Source: Microbacterium paraoxydans (GTDB lineage: Bacteria > Actinomycetota > Actinomycetes > Actinomycetales > Microbacteriaceae). From it: a DNA stretch of 64,000 nucleotides. A program made the translations under genes and the position numbers. Below, piece by piece: positions 28,229 to 37,800 of the stretch (its first letter is position 1; each line of letters starts with the position of its first letter). Location: the NCBI RefSeq assembly GCF_018224615.1, contig NZ_JAGTUK010000001.1, positions 248,001 to 312,000 of the forward strand, given 5' to 3'. The notes beneath the pieces are model-generated. The model was given only the letters and a program-made list of their open reading frames with translations, did no database searches and was not told the DNA's origin.

Positions 28229-28331
28229 GGTTCCAGTGTGCCCCGAGAAGAGGACCGAAATCGTCCGCTACCCCTGTGATCGTGGAACCACGGCGGGCCG
28301 AACGGCGGACCGCGCACAGCACGGAGGAATC

Positions 28332-28781
28332 ATGACCATCACCACCACCACCCACCTCAACTTCCGCGGCACCGCCCGCCAGGCGCTCGACTTCTACCGG
28401 TCGGTGTTCGGCGGCGACGTCACGGTCGCCACCTACGGCCAGTTCGGGCTGCCGGAGGGTGCGCCGGGGCACGACAAGGTCGTGTTCGGGCAGCTCGAGG
28501 GCCCGGTGCGGCTCATGGCCTACGACATCCCCGGACAGGACGACGCCGACCCCGCAGCCACGGCGGGCACCACCACGCGCGAGAACGGGGCGACGCTCAC
28601 CGACCGCACCTTCTTCCAGTCCCTGCGCGCCGACTCGCTCGACGAGCTGCAGCGCTCCTGGGACGGCCTCGCCGACGGGGCGACCGTGATCGAACCGCTC
28701 GCGGCATCCGCGTGGTCGCCCGGGTTCGGCATGCTCACCGACCGGTTCGGGGTGACCTGGGTGCTCGACGTCCGCGCCTGA
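28332..28781 (+). CDS. VOC-family (PhnB-like) protein
   Basis: 149 residues with the vicinal oxygen chelate pattern: HLNFRGTARQALDFYRSVFG, then VFGQLEGPVRLMAYDIPG and GMLTDRFGVTWVLDV. PhnB-like members bind metals or small ligands; many lack known substrates. CGGAGGAATC precedes the ATG. It is the likely target of the divergent WYL regulator. Confidence 0.9.
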   Translation: MTITTTTHLNFRGTARQALDFYRSVFGGDVTVATYGQFGLPEGAPGHDKVVFGQLEGPVRLMAYDIPGQDDADPAATAGTTTRENGATLTDRTFFQSLRADSLDELQRSWDGLADGATVIEPLAASAWSPGFGMLTDRFGVTWVLDVRA

Positions 28782-28787
28782 GGGGCG

Positions 28788-29519
28788 TCACGCGGCGGGC
28801 GGCCACTGCGGGTGCCTGGCCACGGCCACGCGCGCCCGCAGATCCGCCAGCACCCGGGAGTCGGGGGCGTCGAGGCCCAGCGCCTCGGCGATCCCGAGCG
28901 CCAGCAGCGCGTGCCCTGCGGCGCCCGGGTGGAACGCGTCGTCGAACAGCCCCCACGCCACGTCCTCGTTGCCCGGGCCCGTGTCGACCGAGAACGCGGT
29001 GAACGCGGCGTGCTGATCCACCAGGATCACGCCGTCGCGCGCGGCCACCTCGCGGATCGCGCGTGCGAACTCCCCCAGACGGGCGCGGTCGGGCGCATGC
29101 GCCAGGTCGGCTGGCGGCGGCGTCTGCAGCACCGGTACCGCGCCGAGCTCACGCACCTGCCGCACGAACTCCGCGACGACGGTGGCGAAGTCGTCCACCT
29201 CGATCACCGGATCGAGCCACCGCGTGGTGCAGTCGTTCGTGCCGATCAGCAGCGTCACCACGTCGGGGTGCCAGCGGGCCACGCGGCCGTCGAGGTCGCC
29301 CAGCACCAGATCGGCGCGCCAGCCCGTGATCGCGGTGTTGATGACGGTGTCGTGCACGCGGCCGAGGTCGCCGCGGATCAGCTCGTGCAGGTGGTCGACG
29401 TAGTTGCGGGCCCCGCGGGTGTGGAGGAGGCCGTGCGTGATCGAGTCACCCGTGCACACCCAGGTGACCGGCGCTCCGGAGGCCAGGAGCCCCCGGAGCG
29501 CCGCGCGGTCGTCGGTCAT
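28788..29519 (-). CDS. SGNH/GDSL-family hydrolase
   Basis: 243 residues. Catalytic blocks: CTGDSITHG (Ser), INTAITGWR (Gly block), LIGTNDC (Asn) and DDAFHPGAAGH (Asp-His). There is no signal peptide, so it acts in the cytoplasm, probably as a carbohydrate esterase. The ATG overlaps the stop of the upstream secreted protein gene (ATGA), so it is the last gene of the LacI-controlled glycan operon. Deacetylation of imported oligosaccharides is inferred. Confidence 0.9.
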   Translation of the reverse strand: MTDDRAALRGLLASGAPVTWVCTGDSITHGLLHTRGARNYVDHLHELIRGDLGRVHDTVINTAITGWRADLVLGDLDGRVARWHPDVVTLLIGTNDCTTRWLDPVIEVDDFATVVAEFVRQVRELGAVPVLQTPPPADLAHAPDRARLGEFARAIREVAARDGVILVDQHAAFTAFSVDTGPGNEDVAWGLFDDAFHPGAAGHALLALGIAEALGLDAPDSRVLADLRARVAVARHPQWPPAA

Positions 29520-30685
29520 CCGGTGACCCGGAGCTGCACGTCGATGAACCGCGGGCGGTAGATCGAGGCGTCGTCGTACACGTCGCCCACGTTGTCGAAC
29601 GTGTTGACGTTGTACGACACCAGGAGGCGGTTGCCCTGGCGCAGGTTCGGGTGCTCGTGGGCGTTGTAGGTGAACACGTCGGGGTCGCCGTAGCTGCCCA
29701 GCGCCCCGGTCTCCGGCGTGCGGTACAGCTCGACCGGATCGGTGAACGGACCCGTGGGAGAGCACGACGTGCGGGCCACGATGCGGGTGCTGAACAGCTC
29801 CGAGGTGTCCTGCGTGATCAGGAGGTAGCCGTCGCGGAACGGCGCGACGCTGAACTCGTTCGCCACGTACGGCACCACGGGCACCGCGTCGGTCTCCGCC
29901 GCCGACCACCCGGTGCCGTTCCAGTAGGTCCAGGCGCCCTTGACGCCGTCGCGGTCCTGCGCGCGGGCGACGTAGGCCGAGCGCACGCCACCCGGGTCGG
30001 CGATGCCGTAGATGTACGTGGTGCCGCGCTCCTCCAGCGTCCACGAGCCCCAGTTGATCCCGGTCGCGGAGGGCAGGTCGGTGATGCCCTCCAGCTGCAG
30101 CGTCTGACCGTCCAGCGTGGCCAGGCGGTTGGCCGTCCACGCGAAGTCCCACTGTCCGGTGCCGGTGCGGGCGAACTGCAGCAGCGGCACCTGCACGGTG
30201 CCGTCGCGGCCGGGCGTGGGGTCGCCGATCCAGTACCACTTGCCGTCGGGCTCCGGCGGGATGATGCCCGCGGGGTCGTCGGGGGTGCCGCCGGTGATCG
30301 TGGTCATGGTGCCGCGGCGGTCCTGCACCACGACGGAGTTGTTCACGAACGGCGAGTCGGTGGGTCGTGACCCGTCGGGGTTCACGGTGCCGAGGAACGT
30401 GTCGGAGAAGAACCAACCGGTCTTCCCCTTGCCGAGCGGCAGCGAGTAGGTGCTGTCGCCGCCGGTCCACCCGCCGCCCGTGTTGCCGTAGGTCGTGAAC
30501 TGCGCCGTGAGGTCCTGGTTCACGCTCGCGGTGGCGGTGAGCGTCTTGTCCACCAGCGAGCACTGGCCCGGACCGCCGCCGTGTCCGCCGCCTGCGGGAA
30601 CGGCCGCGGTGGCGGGGGCGGCCAGCAGTACGCCGGCGCAGAGGGATGCCGCGGCGAGGGTCGCCGCGATCGTGCGTCTTCTCAT
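29516..30685 (-). CDS. Secreted DUF4185/DUF5005-like beta-propeller protein
   Basis: 389 residues with a signal peptide (MRRRTIAATLAAASLCAG, ending near APATAA) and no lipobox. The mature part has repeated blade-like segments, including GDSTYSLPLGKGKTGWFFSD, then SDTFLG, WGSWTLEERG and GSYGDPDVFTY, which resemble the propeller of DUF4185/DUF5005 proteins found with glycan-degrading enzymes. ATG 30685 is preferred (GAAGGAG 8 bases upstream) to GTG 30694. Extracellular glycan hydrolysis or binding is inferred. Confidence 0.78.
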   Translation of the reverse strand: MRRRTIAATLAAASLCAGVLLAAPATAAVPAGGGHGGGPGQCSLVDKTLTATASVNQDLTAQFTTYGNTGGGWTGGDSTYSLPLGKGKTGWFFSDTFLGTVNPDGSRPTDSPFVNNSVVVQDRRGTMTTITGGTPDDPAGIIPPEPDGKWYWIGDPTPGRDGTVQVPLLQFARTGTGQWDFAWTANRLATLDGQTLQLEGITDLPSATGINWGSWTLEERGTTYIYGIADPGGVRSAYVARAQDRDGVKGAWTYWNGTGWSAAETDAVPVVPYVANEFSVAPFRDGYLLITQDTSELFSTRIVARTSCSPTGPFTDPVELYRTPETGALGSYGDPDVFTYNAHEHPNLRQGNRLLVSYNVNTFDNVGDVYDDASIYRPRFIDVQLRVTG

Positions 30686-30725
30686 GTCGATCACTCCTTC
30701 GTGTTCGGGTCGTGCTTCGGTCGGG

Positions 30726-32846
30726 TCAGCGGCCGGGCGTCGCGGTGATGCCTCCGGCCGCGTCGATGTCGTAGGAGCGCGTGCCCACGCGGAGACCGCG
30801 CAGGACGGCGTGCGGATCGAGCGCCGCGACGCAGCCCGCCGCGCGCACGGTGCCGTCGGTCGCGACCGTGACGCCGAACAGTGCCTCGATCACCAGTTCG
30901 ATCCACGCGCCCGACGACGAGCACGCCCAGTCGATGATGTACGGCAGTTGCGGCGGGGCCTTGCGTGCGCCGCCGTTGATGCCGGGCACGGCCTCCTCCA
31001 CGAAGTGCGCCTGCCCCATCGGCCCCTGGTTGGCGGTGCGCGAGAGTCCCTCCACCCAGGTCGTGAGCACCTCGGGGGCGCCGAGGGCTGCGAGTGCGCG
31101 TCCGGCGTCGGCGGGCCACGCGGGGTAGGCGCCGTTCCACTGATGGTCGGGGCGGGGGCTGTAGCTGGCGTCCGGGTCCCACGGTGAGAGCGCCCGCATC
31201 CAGTTGTCGGTCTGCAGCTCGCGCTGGAAGAACGCGACCATCTCGTCGCGGACGCCGGGGGCCAGGTCGTCGGCGATCGTGGTGCCGACGATGCTGAAGT
31301 CGTAGCAGTGCCGCACGGGCAGGAGCGTGCCGTCGGGCTGCCCCGCCGCGAAGATGCCCTGCCCCGGCAGGTAGCGTTCGATCACGGAGGGCAGCAGCGC
31401 GTCGGCCTCCGCGCGGAGCCCGGCCGCGGCGGTCTCCTCGCCCTGCAGTGCCGCGAGCTCGGCGGCCGTGCGCATGCTCCACACGTTCGCGGCGTTGAGG
31501 CTCGCGACCTCGTGCGTGTAGGAGCTGACGCACTCCAGCAGGTTGTCGATCTCGCCGTAGTCGGCCAGGGCGGTGTCTCGGCGTAACTCCTTCCACGCGG
31601 TCGCCCACTGGCGCACCGACGCGGCCACTGTGTCGTCGCCGACGATCTCGTCGAGGAAGGCCGCGTCGCCGGTGAAGCGCACGTAGTCGTGCACCAGGCG
31701 GGTCATGGCGTAGTCGTTCACGGAGTACCAGCGCCCGACCGGTCCCCCGGTGAGCGACGACGTGCCGAAGTGCGAGTGGATGTCGAGCGAGATCCAGTGC
31801 CGCACCTGCGCCCGCATCTCGTCCGGGTCGAGCAGTGCGTGGCTGACGGAGCTCAGGCTGTAGTCCCAGATGAACGTGGTGGTGCCCCAGTAGTTCGGCA
31901 TCAGCGTGTCGTACGACCGCCCGAGCACGTTGCCGGCGAAGTCGCGGCGGAACCAGATCACCCCGAGCACCGCCCACCAGTACAGGCGCCGCAGCGGCGC
32001 GGACGCGGTGTCGAGCAGGGGAAGGGCTCCGGAGAACTCGGTGTCGCCGGGGTCGAATGCGGCCCGCAGCTGCCGGTTCCAGTACTCCTCCGCGGCGACC
32101 AGGGCACCGGGCACGTCGGCGGCCACGAGCTCCCACGTGCGGGTGGCGTCGTCGCGGGAGAGGCCGAGCGCCTGCACGAAGCCCGTGCGCGCTGTGCCTC
32201 CGGCAGGAACGGTGAGCACGGCGGACAGTTCGCCGCCACGACCGTTGCCACCGATGCCGGTGTCGAACGCGTCGGGCAGGTCGGCCACGCCGCTGAGGGC
32301 CGCGGTGCCCCCGGTGAGGCCCTGCACGCTCCACGCCGCCTCGTCGGACGCCGCGAACACGAGCCGCTCCCCGTCGACCGTGGCGGTGTCGCGCTCGGAG
32401 GGGGACTCGGCGTCGAGCCATGCGTCTTCCGACCGGGTCACGCGCGCCGCGGCCGAGAGCCCGAGGCGCACCTCCCGCGCGGTGGCTCCGGCGTTGTGCA
32501 CCGCGATGTCGATCGCCACGGCGGTGCGCCCCGGCACGCACACGGTCGTCGTCTCGATCTCGAGGTCGCCGACGCTGGCGCGGCGCACGACCCGGTCGGG
32601 CCGCCACTCGTGCGTGACCGGAACGCCGTACGACGCGAACAGGCGTCCGTCGACGAACAGCACGGCGGTCTGGGTGAGGCCCTGCGACACGGGCGGGAAC
32701 TGCACGGCGGTGAGCGCGGTGAGGTCGTGGTCCACGCGCACCGTGCCGAGCATGTTCGTCAGGCCCGTCGGCGCGATCAGGTCGTCGTAGTGGTGCGTGA
32801 CCGCATCGGCGGCGAGATCCTCGACGGTGGGGATGAGCGGGTTCAT
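30726..32846 (-). CDS. (alpha/alpha)6-barrel glycoside hydrolase-like protein
   Basis: 706 residues without a signal peptide. The first 260 residues form a beta-rich domain; the rest is helical with VLGVIWFRRDFAGNVLGRSY, NYWGTTTFIWDYSL, WYSVNDYAMTRLVHDY and YSPRPDHQWNGAYPAWPADA, as in GH15/GH63/GH78-like alpha-helical toroids. Acidic residues in WDYSL and EIDNLLE are candidates for catalysis. It probably cleaves imported oligosaccharides, since it lies between the permease genes and the secreted protein gene. The linkage cannot be told from sequence. Confidence 0.82.
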   Translation of the reverse strand: MNPLIPTVEDLAADAVTHHYDDLIAPTGLTNMLGTVRVDHDLTALTAVQFPPVSQGLTQTAVLFVDGRLFASYGVPVTHEWRPDRVVRRASVGDLEIETTTVCVPGRTAVAIDIAVHNAGATAREVRLGLSAAARVTRSEDAWLDAESPSERDTATVDGERLVFAASDEAAWSVQGLTGGTAALSGVADLPDAFDTGIGGNGRGGELSAVLTVPAGGTARTGFVQALGLSRDDATRTWELVAADVPGALVAAEEYWNRQLRAAFDPGDTEFSGALPLLDTASAPLRRLYWWAVLGVIWFRRDFAGNVLGRSYDTLMPNYWGTTTFIWDYSLSSVSHALLDPDEMRAQVRHWISLDIHSHFGTSSLTGGPVGRWYSVNDYAMTRLVHDYVRFTGDAAFLDEIVGDDTVAASVRQWATAWKELRRDTALADYGEIDNLLECVSSYTHEVASLNAANVWSMRTAAELAALQGEETAAAGLRAEADALLPSVIERYLPGQGIFAAGQPDGTLLPVRHCYDFSIVGTTIADDLAPGVRDEMVAFFQRELQTDNWMRALSPWDPDASYSPRPDHQWNGAYPAWPADAGRALAALGAPEVLTTWVEGLSRTANQGPMGQAHFVEEAVPGINGGARKAPPQLPYIIDWACSSSGAWIELVIEALFGVTVATDGTVRAAGCVAALDPHAVLRGLRVGTRSYDIDAAGGITATPGR

Positions 32847-32869
32847 GATGCCTTTCGGGGCGGGTGGGG

Positions 32870-33682
32870 TCAGTACTGCCCGAGCGCGAGGCCCTTGGCG
32901 AAGAACCGCTGGGTGCACAGGAACAGCACCACGGTGGGGAGCGAGACCAGCACGGCCGCGGCGAGCACGACCGACATCTGCGCGCCGCCGTAGGTGCTCT
33001 GCATGCCGGACAGCGTGGTGATGATGGGGCGGATGTCGTCGGACTGGCTGAGCGTGAGACCCAGCAGCAGGTCGTTCCACACGAACGTGGCCTGGAGGAT
33101 GAAGATCGCCACCAGGGCGCTCGACGCCATCGGCAGGTACATTCGCGTGAAGATGCGCCACGTGGTGGCGCCGTCGAGCACCGCGGCCTCGAACACGTTG
33201 TGCGCGACCCCGGTGAAGAAGTTGCGCATCACGAACGCCGAGAACGGGATCGAGATCACGGTGTAGATCATGATCATGCCGACGCGGGTGTCGAACAGGC
33301 CGGTGCGCGAGTAGGCGTCGAACAGGGGCAGCAGCACCATCTGCAGCGGGAACACGGTGCCGCCGAAGATCACGACGAACCAGAGGAACCCGCGCGTGAG
33401 GCGCAGCGCCACGATCGCGAAGCCCGCCGCGGCGCCGATCAGCACGGCGATGGTGGGCGACACGATCGAGTAGATGAGGGTGCTGACGATGCTGTCGCCG
33501 ATGCCCGACAGCTCCAGCGCCTGGCCGAAGTTCTCGAACAGGTGGAAGTCGGTGGGGATCCACGACTCCTTCGAGGTGAAGGTGGTGGGGTCCTTCATGG
33601 CGTTCACGACGAGCAGGTAGGCGGGCAGCAGCCACACGATCCCGAGGACGACGAGCACGGCGGTGCGGATGATCTTCGACAT
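32870..33682 (-). CDS. Carbohydrate ABC transporter permease, MalG-like
   Basis: 270 residues, six helices, with the coupling loop VFEAAVLDGATTWRIFTRMY and the characteristic end FFAKGLALGQY (the F-x-G-L-x-x-G tail of MalG-type permeases). Its ATG shares one base with the stop of the MalF-like gene. No ATPase gene is nearby, so a shared MsiK-type ATPase elsewhere is expected. Confidence 0.95.
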   Translation of the reverse strand: MSKIIRTAVLVVLGIVWLLPAYLLVVNAMKDPTTFTSKESWIPTDFHLFENFGQALELSGIGDSIVSTLIYSIVSPTIAVLIGAAAGFAIVALRLTRGFLWFVVIFGGTVFPLQMVLLPLFDAYSRTGLFDTRVGMIMIYTVISIPFSAFVMRNFFTGVAHNVFEAAVLDGATTWRIFTRMYLPMASSALVAIFILQATFVWNDLLLGLTLSQSDDIRPIITTLSGMQSTYGGAQMSVVLAAAVLVSLPTVVLFLCTQRFFAKGLALGQY

Positions 33683-34557
33683 CACATCTCCTTCTTCGGG
33701 GAGAGCTGCTGGCGCAGGTAGAGCACGGACGCGACGAGCGTGATCACGGTGAGGAACACGGCGATCGCGGAGCCGAGGCCGTAGTCGCTGTTCACGAACG
33801 TCTCCTTGTACATCGTGAGAGCGAGGGTCTCCGACACGGTGCCGGGGCCGCCCTTGGTCATGCCCCACACGATGTCGAACGTCTTGAGGCTCGCGACGAT
33901 GGACAGCCCGACGACCACGGCCGTCAGGGGCCGCAGCATGGGCCACAGGATGCTCGTGAACAGCCGCACGCCGCCCGCGCCGTCGATGCGCGCGGCCTCC
34001 AGCGGCTCCTTGGGGATGGCCTGCAGTCCGATCGTGAACAGCAGAGCGTTGACGCCGACGCCCTGCCAGGACGAGGCGATGATCATCACCACGGTGTTCA
34101 GCGGGGCGTCGAGGAGCCAGCGCGGGGGGTCGGTGATGCCGAACGCCGCGAGCGCCTGGTCGAGCGCACCGCCCGAGGAGAGGATGAACGACCACACCAC
34201 GCCGACGCCGATGCCGGACAGGGCGTAGGGGATGAGGAAGGGCAGGCGCAGCCAGATGCCTCCGCCGAGGTTCCAGGTGAGCAGCGCGATCGCCAGGCCG
34301 ATGCCGACCGGGATGAGGAGCGTGCCGATCACCCAGAGCACGGTGTTCAGGGCGGAGCCCACGAAGTCGGCGTCGGTGAACATCTCGACGTAGTTGTCGA
34401 GCCCGATCCAGTCGGGGCTGCCGAGACCGTTGTAGTCCGTGAAGCTCAGGAACACCGTCCACAGCAGCGGAAGGTAGAGCAGGACCGCCACCAGGATCAC
34501 GCCCGGGGCGATGAAGCCCCGGGCGGACCACTGGTACGGCGTCTTCTGGTGCGCCAT
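33682..34557 (-). CDS. Carbohydrate ABC transporter permease, MalF-like
   Basis: 291 residues and about six helices: GFIAPGVILVAVLLYLPLLW, FTDYNGLGSPDWIGLDNY, and the coupling loop PLEAARIDGAGGVRLFTSIL. It pairs with the MalG-like permease. It starts 8 bp after the binding-protein stop. Confidence 0.95.
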   Translation of the reverse strand: MAHQKTPYQWSARGFIAPGVILVAVLLYLPLLWTVFLSFTDYNGLGSPDWIGLDNYVEMFTDADFVGSALNTVLWVIGTLLIPVGIGLAIALLTWNLGGGIWLRLPFLIPYALSGIGVGVVWSFILSSGGALDQALAAFGITDPPRWLLDAPLNTVVMIIASSWQGVGVNALLFTIGLQAIPKEPLEAARIDGAGGVRLFTSILWPMLRPLTAVVVGLSIVASLKTFDIVWGMTKGGPGTVSETLALTMYKETFVNSDYGLGSAIAVFLTVITLVASVLYLRQQLSPKKEM

Positions 34558-34565
34558 CCGCCCGC

Positions 34566-35837
34566 TTACTCCTGCTCTGCCCAGTACTTGTCGGCGGTGG
34601 CCTGGATCTTCTCCAGGAACGGCATCGGGTCGCCCGGGTTGGCGTTGAAGGCGCCGAACTGCTCGATCGCGGTGGTCACGATCTCGGTGGGCATGGCCTC
34701 GAAGAACCGGTCGTAGAGCATGTAGTCGTCGCCCGCGATCTGTTCGCCGATCTCGGCCAGGGCGGGGTCGGAGACCTTCGCCTTCGGGTTGAACGCCACG
34801 TCGCCGTGGGCGTCGTTCCACGCGGTCTGCGCGTCGGGCGACATCCACCATTCGGCGTAGGCGAGTCCGAGGTCGCGCTGCGTCGAGTTCTCGGCGGTGC
34901 AGATCGGGCCGGACTCGACCGCGACGGGGGTGGCGTCGAGGTCGTCGTTGACGGCGGGGATCGCGAACATGCCGTAGTCGTCGGTGGTCATGCCGGCGCC
35001 TTCGAGGTTGCCGGCGAAGAACGTGCCGAAGTTGATCATGGCGTAGTCGCCCTGCTTGAGCCCGACGGCGGGGTCGGTGGTGCTACCCGCGTCGCTGAAC
35101 CAGCCGTTCTCCTGCTCCTCGAGCCAGACGTTCATGACGTCGACGATCTCGGGGTCGGTGTACTTCACGTCGCCCGTGGTGAGCCCGGCGTACAGGTCGG
35201 GGTCGGTCGAGGCCACGAGGTGCTGGAACCACTGGAACGTGAACAGCACGCTGGTCTGGTAGTACGGGGTGACCCCGGCGTCTTTGAGCGTCTCGGCCGC
35301 GGTGTTCAGCTCGTCCCACGTGGTGGGGACCTCGATGCCGTTGTCGGCGAACGCGGCCTTGTTGTAGAACATGATCCAGTACGCGATGTTCATGGGAACG
35401 CAGTACTGCTTGCCGTCGAACGTGTAGCTGTCGCGGAGGTCTTCGCTCACCCAGCCCTCGTCGACGGCCTTGCTCCAGATGTCGGTGGTCTCGGCCACGA
35501 GGCCTTCGTCGACGAGCTGCTTGAGCGAGTCGCCGGTGTGCCACGTGAACAGGCCGGGCGACTTGTCGGTGCGGAACGACTGCTTGATGAAGGCGTCGTA
35601 CTGGTTGGCGTCGGAGTAGCCGGTGGTCTTCAGGGTGATGTCGACGGCCTCGCCGCTGACGTCGTTGAGCGACTCGAAGTCGGGCTTCCACGCCGCCTTG
35701 TCGGTGTAGAAGTTGAGCGTGCCGGTGACCTCTCCGCCGGCGTCTCCGCCTCCGGAGTCGCTGGAGCACCCGGCGAGCGCCACGGTGCCGAGGAGGAGAC
35801 CGGCCGCGGCGGCGGCGATCGTGCGTCGCGAAATCAT
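34566..35837 (-). CDS. Sugar ABC transporter substrate-binding lipoprotein (family 1)
   Basis: 423 residues with a lipoprotein signal (LLLGTVALAGCSS; lipidated Cys near residue 24), a glycine-rich linker, then an extracellular solute-binding family 1 fold (GTLNFYTDKAAWKPDFESLN; YCVPMNIAYWIMFYNKAAFA; DVMNVWLEEQENGWFS). It is the first gene of the operon; a LacI-type operator lies 19 bp upstream of the ATG. The sugar is unknown. Confidence 0.95.
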   Translation of the reverse strand: MISRRTIAAAAAGLLLGTVALAGCSSDSGGGDAGGEVTGTLNFYTDKAAWKPDFESLNDVSGEAVDITLKTTGYSDANQYDAFIKQSFRTDKSPGLFTWHTGDSLKQLVDEGLVAETTDIWSKAVDEGWVSEDLRDSYTFDGKQYCVPMNIAYWIMFYNKAAFADNGIEVPTTWDELNTAAETLKDAGVTPYYQTSVLFTFQWFQHLVASTDPDLYAGLTTGDVKYTDPEIVDVMNVWLEEQENGWFSDAGSTTDPAVGLKQGDYAMINFGTFFAGNLEGAGMTTDDYGMFAIPAVNDDLDATPVAVESGPICTAENSTQRDLGLAYAEWWMSPDAQTAWNDAHGDVAFNPKAKVSDPALAEIGEQIAGDDYMLYDRFFEAMPTEIVTTAIEQFGAFNANPGDPMPFLEKIQATADKYWAEQE

Positions 35838-35855
35838 TCAGAACTCCCTTGTTCG

Positions 35856-35871
35856 TTGGTATCGTTACCAG
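35856..35871. promoter_or_regulatory. LacI-type operator A (TTGGTATCGTTACCAG)
   Basis: Near-perfect 16-bp palindrome centred on CG, 19 bp before the binding-protein ATG. Same class as the sites at 38707 and 39882. Confidence 0.82.
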
Positions 35872-35961
35872 AAATCTGGTCTCACGGTACCAAGGTGATG
35901 AGTGCGGTGCAAGGGATTCCTGGTCGGGATCCCCGGGTGAAGCGGTGCTGCGTGTCGATGT

Positions 35962-37800
35962 TCAGTTGTCGCTCGTGCGGGTTCCACGCACGGAGGCCTT
36001 CACGGTCGCGAAGCGGGCGCTCCGCGCGTTCTCGGTGCGCTCGATCCGGTAGGCGCCCACCGCGGCGGGCACGATGAACGTCTCGGCGTAGTGGACCACG
36101 AAGGGCTCGAACGCGCCGGTCGGGCTGACCACGCGCACTTCGTCGCCCTCCACCAGGTTCAGCACGTTGACCGTGCCGTCGGTGTCGTGGTCGGCACCCT
36201 GCGTGAACCAGTGGCGGCGCACCTCGATGAACTCCAGCTCGTGCAGACCCGTGCGCTCCTCGACCACGTCGCCGTCCGTGCGGATCGTCTCGACGCGATC
36301 GACCAGGTTCTCCCCGACCCACGCGGTGTCGCGGTCCCATTGGATGTTGCGCGCGCCGTGGTCGAGGTGCACCGGGCGCGGGATGCCGTCGAGGCCCACG
36401 CGACCCCAGTCCCACAGCTTGAACGTGAAGATGAACGGCGTCGCCGAGATCTCCAGCACCATCGAGTTCGAGCCGGACGCGTGCACGGTGCCCGCCGGGA
36501 TCAGGAAGTGGTCGTGCTTGCGGGCCGGGAAGGAGTTGACGTACTTCTCTGCGGGGAACGGGTGCTCGCCGTCCTGCGCGGTCGCCAGGTCCTGCAGCAT
36601 CTCGGCCGGGTCGATGCCCTCCTTCGTGCCCAGGTACACCACGGCGTCGTCGCCCGCGTCGAGCAGGTAGTAGCTCTCGTCCTGCGTGTAGTGCATGCCG
36701 AACGTGTTCTGGATGTAGTCCGTCAGCGGGTGCACCTGCAGGCTGAGGTTGCCGCCGTCCATCGTGTCGAGGAAGTCGAAGCGGATCGGGAACTCGGCCC
36801 CGAAGCGGGCGAAGGCCTTGGCGCCGAGCAGGTCGACCGGGCGCGTGAACACGAGGTCGAGCGCGGGGATCTCCATCACGCCGCCCTCGCCCTCCAGCAG
36901 CAGCGAGTTCTCCTCGGGTACGCAGTCGAAGCACCACGCGTAGTTGTCCTTCGAGGGGTCGAGGCCGATGAGGTTCTTCATCCACTGCCCGCCCCACACC
37001 CCCGGGTCGAAGAACGGCACCACGCGGAACGGCCGGTGCGCGGCGTCCTTCAGCGCCTGGCGGAACGCCCCGCCGCCGATCATGCCCGCCTCGGGGGAAT
37101 CGGGGTGGGGCTCGGCGGGCGCGATGGCGTTGCCGTCGAGCACGAAGTCGAGCGTGCCGAACAGGTCGCGCTTGTGGCGGTCGGCCACACGCCACTCGAC
37201 GAAGAAGCCGCGCTTGTACTTGCGGAGGTTGTCCTCGCCGGGGTTGTCGGCGCGCCAGTTCGTCGCCCCTGCGCGCTGCCGCAGCTGGATCTCCCAGCGC
37301 GCCATGTCGACCAGCACGGTCGCGGACGCCCCGGGCAGCCGTCGCTCGAGCAGCGCGGCACCCCACCCGATCACGACGGCGGGGGTCTGCGTGGTCGCGG
37401 CGGCGAGGGCGTCGAGGCGGTCGGCGTCGTAGAAGTCCGCGAGCGTGAAGTGGCTCATCACGCCGAACACGCGGTCGTCGGTGAGGTTCGGGGCGATCAG
37501 CCGCTCGACCTCCGCGACCGGGAGCGCCGCGGTCTCGACGTCGGTGACGGTCCAGTCGGGCAGGGCCGCGCGCACCCGGGCGGTCAGCGCCGGCACGTCG
37601 ACCCCCGGGTACGTGTCCACCAGCAGCACGGGCGCGGTGCCGGTCACGCGGGCGCGGGCCTCGGCGAGCTCGGCGGCCGCGATCCAGCCCTCGGTGCCGC
37701 GGAGGATGCGCTCGCCCGGCGGCAGTGCCACGGTGGGCTGGGTGTCGTAGCGACCCCGGGTGGTGTGCCCTTCGTGCATGTCGCTGATCGGCGTGGTCAC
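35962..37800 (-). CDS. Class I mannose-6-phosphate isomerase, oversized, with extra N-terminal domain
   Basis: 612 residues against 320-450 for usual ManA. The C-terminal 350 residues are isomerase: FFDPGVWGGQWMKN, LSLQVHPLTDYIQN (zinc-ligand region), DESYYLLDAGDDAVVYLG, LIPAGTVHASGSNSMVLEIS and KLWDWGR. The first 250 residues contain LLVDTYPGVDVPALTARVRA and VLVDMARWEIQLRQRAG, a layout like a degenerate P-loop kinase without a clear Walker A. GTG 37800 has AGGAGG 5 bases upstream. Its start overlaps the ROK stop (GTGA). Interconversion of mannose-6-P and fructose-6-P is the expected role. Confidence 0.88.
   Translation of the reverse strand: MTTPISDMHEGHTTRGRYDTQPTVALPPGERILRGTEGWIAAAELAEARARVTGTAPVLLVDTYPGVDVPALTARVRAALPDWTVTDVETAALPVAEVERLIAPNLTDDRVFGVMSHFTLADFYDADRLDALAAATTQTPAVVIGWGAALLERRLPGASATVLVDMARWEIQLRQRAGATNWRADNPGEDNLRKYKRGFFVEWRVADRHKRDLFGTLDFVLDGNAIAPAEPHPDSPEAGMIGGGAFRQALKDAAHRPFRVVPFFDPGVWGGQWMKNLIGLDPSKDNYAWCFDCVPEENSLLLEGEGGVMEIPALDLVFTRPVDLLGAKAFARFGAEFPIRFDFLDTMDGGNLSLQVHPLTDYIQNTFGMHYTQDESYYLLDAGDDAVVYLGTKEGIDPAEMLQDLATAQDGEHPFPAEKYVNSFPARKHDHFLIPAGTVHASGSNSMVLEISATPFIFTFKLWDWGRVGLDGIPRPVHLDHGARNIQWDRDTAWVGENLVDRVETIRTDGDVVEERTGLHELEFIEVRRHWFTQGADHDTDGTVNVLNLVEGDEVRVVSPTGAFEPFVVHYAETFIVPAAVGAYRIERTENARSARFATVKASVRGTRTSDN

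Noticed and set aside
28229..28289. GGTTCCA and TGGAACC as an operator of the first WYL regulator
   Set aside because: Arms are 47 bp apart and one touches the start codon; too weak to list as a site.
28788..30563. Apparent fusion of SGNH hydrolase with an upstream 345-residue segment
   Set aside because: The upstream segment is the out-of-frame reading of the secreted propeller gene; the ATG at 29519 overlaps that gene's stop.
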